A stretch of 64,000 bases of DNA, from assembly GCF_021653975.1 (NCBI RefSeq), contig NZ_JAJKFK010000003.1, positions 868,001-932,000 of the forward strand, read 5' to 3'. The number at the start of each line of letters is the position of its first letter. The stretch's first letter is position 1. Shown in pieces: positions 57,170 to 64,000 of this stretch. The notes under the pieces were generated by a model. The model ran no database searches. It worked only from the letters and a program-made list of their open reading frames with translations, and had not been told where the DNA came from. The DNA comes from Amycolatopsis sp. GM8. Lineage in GTDB: Bacteria; Actinomycetota; Actinomycetes; Mycobacteriales; Pseudonocardiaceae. Position numbers and translations under genes: made by a program.

Positions 57170-57817
57170 ATGGCGCCGGCAGCCACGACTCCGGCCGAGC
57201 GGCACGCACAGGACGCGGCCCGGTTCACCGAATTGGTCCAGTCCACCTCGGCCGGCGATTGGGTGCGGCCCACCCCGGTCGCGGAGTGGACGGCTCTCGA
57301 CATCGTGAAGCATCTGGTCGAGTGGTCCCGCGGCTTCCTCACCGGGGCCGGGATCGAGCTCCCGGCCCTGGACGTCGAGGCCGACCCGGTCGGCGCCTGG
57401 ACCCAGCACGTCAAAGACATCCAGGCGATCCTCGACGAGCCCGCCGGACGCGTGCTCAGCAACCGCCACATCGGCGACAAACCCGTGCAGGACGCGATCG
57501 ACCAGTTCTACACCGGCGACGTCTGGATGCACTCCTGGGACCTCGCCAAGGCGCTCGGCCAGGCGCCCGACCTGGGTCAGGAACGCTGCGCCGCCGCACT
57601 GGCGGCGATGCGGCCGATGGAGTCGATCCTGCGCGACAGCGGGCAGTTCGGTCCCGCCGTACCCGTCTCCCCCGAAGCCTCGGCACAGGACAAGTTGATG
57701 GCCTTCATCGGCCGCGACCCGGCCTGGCGGCCCGAAGACGCTTACCCGGCGACCGGGCGGGGCGCCGCCATCGACTCCAGTGCCGACCACAGTTCGCGCT
57801 CGCGTTCCTCGCTATAG
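57170..57817 (+). CDS. TIGR03086-family (DinB/mycothiol-dependent-like) protein
   Basis: The 215-residue protein has the helical DinB-like fold with TPVAEWTALDIVKHLVEW (metal His) and QFYTGDVWMHSWDLAKALG (HxxDxxxA site), and belongs to the TIGR03086 family related to mycothiol-dependent maleylpyruvate isomerases. It starts right after the SRPBCC stop, so it is in the same operon. Its last 76 bp overlap the convergent SDR gene. The Ser/Arg-rich end probably reflects that overlap. Confidence 0.85.
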   Translation: MAPAATTPAERHAQDAARFTELVQSTSAGDWVRPTPVAEWTALDIVKHLVEWSRGFLTGAGIELPALDVEADPVGAWTQHVKDIQAILDEPAGRVLSNRHIGDKPVQDAIDQFYTGDVWMHSWDLAKALGQAPDLGQERCAAALAAMRPMESILRDSGQFGPAVPVSPEASAQDKLMAFIGRDPAWRPEDAYPATGRGAAIDSSADHSSRSRSSL

Positions 57818-58575
57818 GACTCCGGCGAGCTGGACATGACCTTTTCCCGGTCGATATAGGCGCCGGACGGCGCGGGCCGCGGGCCGGTGACCGCCGCGGC
57901 GAGCTGGGTACCGGCGCGCTCCGCGGTGTTGACGCCGGGAAAACGAGTGAAGACGTGGCGGAAGAGCCAGTTGCCGAGCCGGTCGGCCCGGACCAGGCCG
58001 GTGCCGGGGGTGAACGCCGGATTGAACGTGTAGACCTCGGCGTCGGGCATCCGGCGGGCCAGCTCGTGGACCAGGTAGACAACGCCGAGCTTGCTGGTCG
58101 AATAGGCGACGCGGCCCTTCACGTCCGCGGGCCGGGCCACGACGGCCGGAGTGGTCCAGCGCGGGGCGGGCACCAGGCCGAAGGTGTGCTGGAAGGTGCC
58201 GAAATGGGCGTCGCTGCCGGTGATCACGATGCGCGCGCCCGGCTTGAACGTGAGCGCCCGGATCAGCGCGAAATGGGCCAGGACGTTGACCCCAAAGGTC
58301 AGCTCGTAGCCGTCCACTGTGGTGCCCCGACTGTCGGGGAGCTGCAGGCCGGCGTTGCCGACGTAACCGTCGACGGGCTCCGTGATCCGCGCGGCGGCGG
58401 CCCGCACCTCGGCCAGTGAGGCCAGGTCGGCGCGGATCGTGGTGACCCGCGGGTGGTCGATCGTCTCACCGCGGGCGATCACGATCAGCCGCAGCTCGGG
58501 GTCGTCGCGCAGCATCAGCTCGGCGGCTTGCCGGCCGAGCCCCCGGGAAGCGCCGGTCATCACGAGGGTGGTCAT
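57742..58575 (-). CDS. SDR-family oxidoreductase (retinol-dehydrogenase-like)
   Basis: The 277-residue protein has TGASRGLG for NADP, GNAGLQ, the catalytic Ser in IVITGSDAHFG and YSTSKLG (Tyr and Lys), with an insertion before the Tyr typical of protochlorophyllide/retinol-dehydrogenase-like SDRs. GGAGG precedes ATG 58575. It is divergent from the TetR gene with a palindrome between, so it is probably the repressed target. Substrate unknown. Confidence 0.9.
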   Translation of the reverse strand: MTTLVMTGASRGLGRQAAELMLRDDPELRLIVIARGETIDHPRVTTIRADLASLAEVRAAAARITEPVDGYVGNAGLQLPDSRGTTVDGYELTFGVNVLAHFALIRALTFKPGARIVITGSDAHFGTFQHTFGLVPAPRWTTPAVVARPADVKGRVAYSTSKLGVVYLVHELARRMPDAEVYTFNPAFTPGTGLVRADRLGNWLFRHVFTRFPGVNTAERAGTQLAAAVTGPRPAPSGAYIDREKVMSSSPESYSEERERELWSALESMAAPRPVAG

Positions 58576-58601
58576 GGTTCCTCCAGAAACCAGGTACTAA
58601 T

Positions 58602-58616
58602 TGGTACTCGATACCA
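58602..58616. promoter_or_regulatory. TetR-type palindrome between the SDR and TetR genes
   Basis: TGGTACTCGATACCA is a 5-bp perfect inverted repeat around a 5-bp spacer, with a further GGTACTAAT just before it (58593-58601). It lies 27 bp from the SDR start and 37 bp from the TetR start, a normal place for a TetR operator. Confidence 0.7.
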
Positions 58617-58652
58617 TATCGTACTGCGACCTGTTTCCGCTAGGCTGAGTGC

Positions 58653-59273
58653 ATGGCGGACCTCACGCTGCGCGAGCGCAAGCAGCAGCGCGCTCGGCAG
58701 CAGATCATCGACGCGGCCTGGGCGCTGTTCGGCGAGCACGGCTTCCCGGCTGTGTCGGTGACCGATATCGCCGAGCGGGCCGAGGTCGGCCGCACGACGT
58801 TCTTCCGCTATTTCGGCGACAAGCAGGAGGTCCTCTTCGCCGACGAGGAGGTGCTGCTCTCGACCATCCGGGCGACGCCGGCCGAGGACGAGACGGCTGC
58901 CGACCTGCCCGCGGCGATCCGGCAACTGTGGCGGCTCACCGAGTCGATCGGCGGCCTGATCTTCGGCGACCCCGCGTTGTGGGCGCTGCGGGCACGGCTG
59001 CTGGCCGGCAACCCGGAACTGCGCGACCGTGCGGGACGAAAGCTGGACCGGGTCGCGGACGCGCTGACCGAGGTCCTGTGTGAGCGCGGCACGGACCCCG
59101 ATCTGGCCCGGACCGCCGCGGAGATCGGCGTAGGCTGTTTTCGTGCGGCACAACAGATCGCGGGCGAGAACCCGGCCGGTGTGATGCCCGCAATGCGCGA
59201 GGCGATCGCCCGCGTCCTGGGTCAACCCACTCATTCAGTGAGACCCGAGAAAGAAGGACCACCTCATGGCTGA
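58653..59273 (+). CDS. TetR-family transcriptional regulator
   Basis: The 206-residue protein has a TetR N-terminus: [49 protein letters not shown], positions about 10-58 (helix-turn-helix [19 protein letters not shown]). The C-terminal helices form a ligand domain with two Cys. No ribosome site precedes ATG 58653; TAGGCT at 58641-58646 would give a leaderless mRNA. It overlaps the SnoaL-like gene by 8 bp and is divergent from the SDR gene. Confidence 0.92.
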   Translation: MADLTLRERKQQRARQQIIDAAWALFGEHGFPAVSVTDIAERAEVGRTTFFRYFGDKQEVLFADEEVLLSTIRATPAEDETAADLPAAIRQLWRLTESIGGLIFGDPALWALRARLLAGNPELRDRAGRKLDRVADALTEVLCERGTDPDLARTAAEIGVGCFRAAQQIAGENPAGVMPAMREAIARVLGQPTHSVRPEKEGPPHG

Positions 59274-59658
59274 GAGCGACCTGCGCTCCTGGTACCTGCG
59301 CTATGGCGCGGCACTCAATGACCGTGATTTCGACGGCCTGCACGAGTTCGTCAACGACAAGGTCCTGCTGAACGGTGAACCTGTCACCCGGGACGCCGTA
59401 ATCGCGGGCCTGAAGCAGCTCGTCGACGCCGTTCCGGACATTCACTGGGAACTCGCGGAAATGCTGATCGACCGCGACCGCATCGCGGTACGGGCGATCA
59501 ACACCGGAACCCCGGCGAAAGAATGGCTCGGGGTGCCCCCTTCCGGGGCCTCCTTCGAGATCGTCGAGCACGCCATCTACCGGGTCGAGAACGGCCGGTT
59601 CGTGCAGATGACGAACCTGCACGACTCAGCCGAAATGCTTCGGCAATTGACCGCCTGA
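59266..59658 (+). CDS. SnoaL-like (NTF2 fold) protein
   Basis: The 130-residue protein has the cone-shaped NTF2/SnoaL fold pattern: [21 protein letters not shown], the middle [23 protein letters not shown], and [15 protein letters not shown]. Members bind or isomerise small hydrophobic molecules. GAAGGA precedes ATG 59266, which overlaps the TetR stop by 8 bp. It is followed by a strong bidirectional hairpin. Confidence 0.88.
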   Translation: MAESDLRSWYLRYGAALNDRDFDGLHEFVNDKVLLNGEPVTRDAVIAGLKQLVDAVPDIHWELAEMLIDRDRIAVRAINTGTPAKEWLGVPPSGASFEIVEHAIYRVENGRFVQMTNLHDSAEMLRQLTA

Positions 59659-59671
59659 CATTCACCAGTGC

Positions 59672-59710
59672 TGCCGCGGCGGTGCCCGGCTTACCGCCAC
59701 CGCCGCGGCA
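59672..59710. terminator. Perfect 13-bp hairpin, bidirectional terminator
   Basis: TGCCGCGGCGGTG (59672-59684) pairs perfectly with CACCGCCGCGGCA (59698-59710) over a 13-nt loop. It lies 14 bp after the SnoaL stop and contains the end of the methyltransferase remnant on the other strand, so it separates the two convergent units. Confidence 0.75.
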
Positions 59711-60152
59711 TATTGTGGGAAGGCTCCGGAAGGACGGCCGAGCGCGGTCGCACCACCCGAACGTGGGCGAATTGGGCCTCGGTCAGCACCTGTTCGACCT
59801 CAGACTGGTGTAGATATTCGGGCGCCACCGGGAACACCATCTCCCCAACCCGGAATCGTGCAACCGATTGACGGCCCGGACCGGGTACGAAAATATGCCC
59901 CGCGCCCTCCGCGCCCGCCCAGTGCGCGAAAATGAGGACACCACCAGACCACACCACCCGCGCCATTTGGGTAAGCGCTTTCACAACGTCGGCCTTCCCC
60001 GGATAGAGCACGCCGAACATCGAGAATGCCGCGTCGAACTCGTTGTCGTACCGCAGACTGGCAGCGTCCATCACCTCTGCGGGAAGAACCGGGACTTCGC
60101 CCTGCCGGAGGTCAGCGATCCAGCAATGCCCGCCGCGCCGGCCGCAATACAC
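59691..60152 (-). pseudogene. Truncated class I SAM methyltransferase remnant
   Basis: The frame keeps the middle and C-terminal parts of a methyltransferase: EVMDAASLRYDNEFDAAFSMFGVL (motif II region), LTQMARVVWSGGVLIFAHWAG (post-motif III) and a C-terminal beta hairpin region. The N-terminal SAM-binding loop (GxGxG) is missing. Upstream bases up to about 60240 contain a shifted frame with VCIAAGAAGIAGSL that may be its decayed motif I. No start signal is present at 60152. It appears to be a dead gene, trapped between the SGNH acyltransferase end and the hairpin. Confidence 0.6.
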
Positions 60153-60239
60153 ACGAACCCGCGCAAGCCGTTGGCGCTGCGCCAGATCAGCGAAATCGCC
60201 CAGACGTCGGGGACGGCGTTCAGCAAACGCCCGGCATCG

Positions 60240-62270
60240 TCAGGCGGGGGCTGGGGGGTCGGGTTCGTCCCAGCCGAGGGCGGAGTCCATCGCCGTGGCG
60301 AAGATTGTGGCCATCGTCGACAGGTAGGTGGCGGTGACGTGGTTGTTGTCCAGGTACACCAGCACGTTGCCGAGCACCGGCGGGCAGATCTCGGGCGTGC
60401 AGTAGTAGTCGCTGAGGTCCACAAAGGACACGTTCTGCGGCAGGTCGTCGAGGTGGTGGTAGGGCGCGTCGGCGGCATAGAGATCGGCCCGCGGTGTCGC
60501 GCAGTCGGGCGCGTCCCGGCCGAGTGCCTCGACGCAGGCCGACGGCGACGTGTCGTAGCGGGGGTTGTCGCGCACGGCCACGATGGGGATGTTCTCGCTG
60601 TCGAGTTTCCACCATTGGGCTACGAAACCGGGCGGGGTGTTTTCGTCGACCCCGACCCGGACGTCGCGGGTGGCGGTGGTGATCACGGCGTCAGGCCGAA
60701 GGTCGAGGATTTCGTCGGCCGCGGCGGCGTTCCAGTTCTTGCACTCCACGTTGTCGGGTTCGATCTCGGAGTCGACCGAAAACGGGCACCCGCCACGGGA
60801 CAGGACGATCAGCTCCCAGTTGCGCTGCTCGGCGACCGGCAGCAGGGCGGCGATGAACTGGGTCGGATGTGAGTCGCCGACGATGACGATCCGCTTGTCC
60901 GGCGGCCCCTCGGTGGTGCTGGTGCAGACCGAAAGTTCCGCCCCGCGCGGGGAATCCTCGCAGTTGTCGATCCACGCGAAGTCCTCGCCGACCGCGAGGA
61001 ACGACGGCGCAAGCGGCGGGTTCGGCTTGCCCTGGTAGGTGAACCCGCCGGTCAGCGCGAGCGCGCCGGGATGATCGGCGTCGGCCGCGGTGATCGTCCG
61101 CGAGCGGATCAGGTGGTCGCCGGCGACCTGCCAGGCCACGGCGGCCACCAGGACGGGCGCCATCGCGAGCGCGGCGAACCGGTAGGCACCCCAGCGGGTG
61201 CGCACCCCGATGCGGGACTCCCGGACGGGCTTCTCGACCAGGTGGTAGGTGGCGGCCGACAGCACCAGCGCGGTGCCGACGACCACCGCACCGCCGGCCG
61301 GGCCGACTTCGACCCGGCCGCGGGCGACGAGGTAGAACACCAGCACCGGCCAATGCCACAGGTACAGCGAGTAGCTGAGGTTGCCCAGGTAGGCCAGCGG
61401 CCGCGACGACAGCAGCCGGTCCGCGCCCACCGCGGTTCCCGTCGCGCCGGCGGTGATCACCACGGCCGCCGAGAGGGTCGGCCACAACGCGACATAGCCG
61501 GGGAACTGGGTGCCCACCTGGAACACCAGGCCGCAGGCGACGAGCCCGGCGACACCGATCCAGCCGAGCGCGATCCGCAGCAGCCGCGGCAACGCCACCT
61601 GATCGATGACGAGCGCGAGCAGGCCGCCCAGCGCGAACTCCCACACCCGGGTCAGCGAGTTGAAGTAGGCCAGCGGCTGGTCGGCGGCGGTCAGCCACAC
61701 CGAGTACGCCAGCGACGCGGCGAAGATCACCAGCAGCGCGGCCACCACCGCGGTCCGCAGACGGCGCCGTGCCAGCAGCGCGACACCACCGATCAGCAGC
61801 GGCCACACCACGTAGAACTGGCCCTGGATGGCCAGCGACCAGAAGTGCTGCACCACACTGGCTTCGTTGTGCTGCGCGAAATAGTCCGCCGCGTCGAAGG
61901 TCAGCCGCCAGTTCTCGACGTACAGCGCCGAGGCGACGACCTCCCGGATCGTCTGCAGCCAGCGTCCCTGCGGCAGCAGCAGCACGCTCAGCCCGGCCGT
62001 CACCAGCAGCACCACGAGCGCGGCCGGGAACAACCGTTTGATCATCCGGCCCCAGAACTCGCGGTAGCCGATCCGGCCACGCAGGCTCGCCCGGACCAGC
62101 TGGCCGGTGATCAGGAATCCCGACAGCAGGAAGAACACGTCGACGCCGCCGGAAATCCGGTCCAGCCACACGTGATAGACCACGACCAGCGCGCACGCGA
62201 GCGCCCGCAGTCCCTGGATCTCCGGCCGGTATCGCCGGGCCGGCTGCACACTGTTCAGGCTCCCCACCAC
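60240..62270 (-). CDS. Membrane acyltransferase (OafA/YrhL) with C-terminal SGNH domain
   Basis: The 676-residue protein has an acyltransferase-3 domain of ten or so helices (EIQGLRALACALVVVYHVW with the catalytic Arg/His pattern, GVDVFFLLSGFLITG, NLSYSLYLWHWPVLVFY). After about residue 420 a periplasmic SGNH domain carries the nucleophile in IVIVGDSHPTQF and the last Asp/His in YLDNNHVTATYL. It would move acyl groups across the membrane onto a surface glycan. Start codon GTG 62270 or 62267. Confidence 0.92.
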   Translation of the reverse strand: MVGSLNSVQPARRYRPEIQGLRALACALVVVYHVWLDRISGGVDVFFLLSGFLITGQLVRASLRGRIGYREFWGRMIKRLFPAALVVLLVTAGLSVLLLPQGRWLQTIREVVASALYVENWRLTFDAADYFAQHNEASVVQHFWSLAIQGQFYVVWPLLIGGVALLARRRLRTAVVAALLVIFAASLAYSVWLTAADQPLAYFNSLTRVWEFALGGLLALVIDQVALPRLLRIALGWIGVAGLVACGLVFQVGTQFPGYVALWPTLSAAVVITAGATGTAVGADRLLSSRPLAYLGNLSYSLYLWHWPVLVFYLVARGRVEVGPAGGAVVVGTALVLSAATYHLVEKPVRESRIGVRTRWGAYRFAALAMAPVLVAAVAWQVAGDHLIRSRTITAADADHPGALALTGGFTYQGKPNPPLAPSFLAVGEDFAWIDNCEDSPRGAELSVCTSTTEGPPDKRIVIVGDSHPTQFIAALLPVAEQRNWELIVLSRGGCPFSVDSEIEPDNVECKNWNAAAADEILDLRPDAVITTATRDVRVGVDENTPPGFVAQWWKLDSENIPIVAVRDNPRYDTSPSACVEALGRDAPDCATPRADLYAADAPYHHLDDLPQNVSFVDLSDYYCTPEICPPVLGNVLVYLDNNHVTATYLSTMATIFATAMDSALGWDEPDPPAPA

Positions 62271-62315
62271 CGTGACGTTACCGACGAAGCCGACATCCCC
62301 CGCGGGCGGCCACGA

Positions 62316-63602
62316 TCATGCGAAGTAGCGCAGCCACACGTACCCCCAGGCGATGGCGGTGCTGAGGATCGTGACGACGATGCCGTAGCGGGTGAACTGC
62401 CAGAAGCTGATCGGGTGACCCGCGCGGGCGGCGATCCCGATCGCGACGACGTTGGCGCTGGCGGCGACCGCGGTGCCGTTGCCGCCGAAATCGGCACCCA
62501 GCGCGAAGGCCCACCACAGGGCCTCGCCGGTCGCGGGGTCGGCGACGTCGGCGACCATCCCTTCGACGACCGGGGTCATCGTGGCCACGTAAGGAATGTT
62601 GTCGAAGAACGCGCCGAGCGCGCTCGAGCCGAACAGCAGCGCGGTCGCGGCCGCGAAGTGGTTGTCCCCGAACAGGCGCGCCGTCTGGTTGCCGGCGGTT
62701 TCGATGACGCCCGTGTAACCGAGTCCGGCGACCATCACGAACAGGCCCATGAAGAACACGAGCGTGGGCCACTCGACCTCGGCGAGCACGTCACCCAGGT
62801 CCGCCCGGGTCACCAGCAGCATGACCCCGGCGCCGACGAGGGCCACGATCGACGGGGCGAGGTGGAGGACGGAGTGCAGCGCGAAACACAGCACGATCGC
62901 GCCGAACACGATCAGGCAGCGGCGCAGCATGACCGGGTCGGTGATCGCGCGCCGTTCCTGCAGCGCCATCACCGCGGCCACGTGCTCGGGGTGATACCGG
63001 AACGCCTTGCGGAACAGCACCTTGGTGAACAGCACGAAGGCACCGAAGATGACGGCGACGATCGGCGCCATGTGCACCAGGAAGTCGGTGAACCCGAGTC
63101 CCGCGCGGCTGCCGATGATGATGTTGGGCGGGTCGCCGATCAGGGTGGCGGCACCACCGATGTTCGACGCGAGCACCTCGGCGATCAGGTAGGGCTGGGC
63201 GGGGATGCGCAACCGGTTGCACACGACCACCGTGACCGGCGCGACCAGCATGATCGTGGTGACGTTGTCGAGGAACGGCGAGGCGATGGCGGTGATCGTC
63301 ATGAACATGACCATCAGCGGGTACGGCCTGCCCCGGGCTTTCTTGGCCGCCCAGATGGCGAGGTAGTCGAACACGCCGGTCTGCTTGACGATCCCGACGA
63401 TGATCATCATGCCCAGCAGCAGGAAGATGACGTTCCAGTCGATGCCGGTGTGCTCGGAGTAGAACACGTCGGTGCCGGGGATGAGGCCCAGTACCGCCAT
63501 GACACCGGCGGCGATCAGCACCACTTTGACCTTGTCGGCCTTCTCCGTGGCGATGAAGAAGAACGCGACGACGAAGACGGCGAGTGCGAGGACGGCCGTC
63601 AC
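62316..63602 (-). CDS. ArsB/NhaD-family ion transporter
   Basis: The 428-residue polytopic protein has the ion-transporter superfamily pattern: FLDNVTTIMLVAPVTV in the first repeat, GGAATLIGDPPNIIIGS right after it, and the second-repeat equivalents GAFFDNIPYVATMTPVV and LGADFGGNGTAVAASANVVAIG. The FxDN and GDPPN motifs are diagnostic. It may transport Na+/H+ or arsenite-like anions; which one is unclear. Start GTG 63602. The partial CBS-domain gene upstream on the same strand may regulate it. Confidence 0.88.
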   Translation of the reverse strand: MTAVLALAVFVVAFFFIATEKADKVKVVLIAAGVMAVLGLIPGTDVFYSEHTGIDWNVIFLLLGMMIIVGIVKQTGVFDYLAIWAAKKARGRPYPLMVMFMTITAIASPFLDNVTTIMLVAPVTVVVCNRLRIPAQPYLIAEVLASNIGGAATLIGDPPNIIIGSRAGLGFTDFLVHMAPIVAVIFGAFVLFTKVLFRKAFRYHPEHVAAVMALQERRAITDPVMLRRCLIVFGAIVLCFALHSVLHLAPSIVALVGAGVMLLVTRADLGDVLAEVEWPTLVFFMGLFVMVAGLGYTGVIETAGNQTARLFGDNHFAAATALLFGSSALGAFFDNIPYVATMTPVVEGMVADVADPATGEALWWAFALGADFGGNGTAVAASANVVAIGIAARAGHPISFWQFTRYGIVVTILSTAIAWGYVWLRYFA

Positions 63603-63709
63603 GGCGCCAGCCCTGGTGGTCCGGCGGCCGTTACGGCTTCATCGGGGCGGGCGAGGCGACACAGCATGGGGACCTCCGGGGCAGGCGGCTTCGGCGGATG
63701 GCTGGCGCG

Positions 63710-64000
63710 TCAGTCCTCGGGGCCGAACACCGCCAGGCTGGTGATCAGCCGGTCGAGCGTGATGGCACCGGTGAGCACGCCCGCGTCGTCGACGACCGCG
63801 ACGAGCGGGCTGTGCTGGCGGGCCATCAGCGCGGCCACCTCGAACAGCGTCGCGTCGTCGCGGACGGTCGCCGGTTTCGCGGGACGGCGGGGAGCGCAGT
63901 CGCCGACGGTCCGGTCGGCCAGTTCCAGCCAGAACCGGTCGGCGTGGTCCTCGTCGACCGCGCGGACCAGCGCCGGATCGTCCTGATAGGACCCGGACAC
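63710..64000 (-). CDS. CBS-domain protein, C-terminal part (runs off the window)
   Basis: The last 96 codons visible encode half of a CBS pair: [42 protein letters not shown], positions about 46-88, ending at FGPED. The frame is open to the window edge with no convincing start, so the N-terminus lies outside. CBS domains bind adenosyl ligands and gate transporters. It is upstream of the ArsB/NhaD gene on the same strand with a 107-bp gap, which suggests a joint role. Confidence 0.8.
   Translation of the reverse strand: MSGSYQDDPALVRAVDEDHADRFWLELADRTVGDCAPRRPAKPATVRDDATLFEVAALMARQHSPLVAVVDDAGVLTGAITLDRLITSLAVFGPED

Noticed and set aside
1..64000. CRISPR arrays, insertion sequences, rRNA genes
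   Set aside because: No regularly spaced repeats, no transposase signatures or terminal inverted repeats with target duplications, and no rRNA-like sequence seen.

Overview
The window is very GC-rich actinobacterial chromosome. Indicators are frequent GTG starts, ATGA/GTGA start-stop overlaps, probable leaderless genes, a WhiB protein, an IdeR/DtxR-type iron box and an NDMA-dependent alcohol dehydrogenase. The gene set and a pSAM2/pMEA-like element fit Pseudonocardiaceae (Amycolatopsis or a relative), but the family-level assignment is inference.

Layout. (1) 1-6751, cell envelope: the end of a sensor kinase, an OmpR-type regulator, a secreted phosphodiester glycosidase, a BlaI-like repressor with an M56 membrane protease, a polysaccharide deacetylase, an MGDG-synthase-like glycosyltransferase, a DUF1707 protein and UppP. 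BlaI-type TCTACA-N4-TGTAGA operators lie at the repressor promoter and, twice, at the glycosyltransferase promoter, so these divergent units look like one regulon. (2) 6826-8355: an EXXE-motif membrane protein, a small membrane partner and a ChrB-N protein. (3) 8467-11611: an iron-siderophore importer (two permeases and a lipoprotein, no ATPase) behind an IdeR-like box.

(4) 11908-26266, an integrated element of 14.36 kb inserted in a CAT-anticodon tRNA gene. It is bounded by a perfect 44-bp direct repeat, and each end carries a 12-bp-spaced pair of TGTCCAT repeats that look like integrase arm sites. It has a tyrosine integrase, an excisionase, a WhiB protein, Spd-like membrane proteins, an FtsK/TraB translocase with a candidate clt locus behind it, a NUDIX (Pif-like) protein, two paralogous XRE/TPR regulators and a duplicated GntR plus small-protein cassette. 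I see no recognisable Rep gene. Two AT-richer cargo genes sit near the ends: an Orc1-like AAA ATPase and a protein with a HEPN-like RX4H motif. Both are candidate defence or maintenance genes.

(5) 26432-45.3 kb: a GT-C membrane glycosyltransferase, then a large acyl-CoA catabolic cluster. This holds an acyl-CoA dehydrogenase broken by a +1 frameshift, a CoA lyase, an SMP-30 lactonase, an acyl-CoA synthetase, two DUF35/thiolase-fold pairs (one with thiolase residues, one of the Ltp2 aldolase type), a CaiB-type transferase, SDRs, aldehyde and alcohol dehydrogenases and MFS transporters. TTTGATAC-like sites at several promoters probably bind the GntR regulator at 34304-34975. (6) 46.2-56.2 kb: a sugar-type ABC importer with a fused ATPase-permease, an SDR, a nitrilase, a cyclase-family hydrolase, an IlvD/Edd dehydratase and a GntR regulator, with paired operators in the divergent promoter. 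This is probably a sugar-acid or lactone pathway. (7) 56.3-64 kb: an ArsR/AHSA1/TIGR03086 operon, an SDR/TetR/SnoaL unit, a decayed methyltransferase, a SGNH acyltransferase, an ArsB/NhaD transporter and a partial CBS protein.
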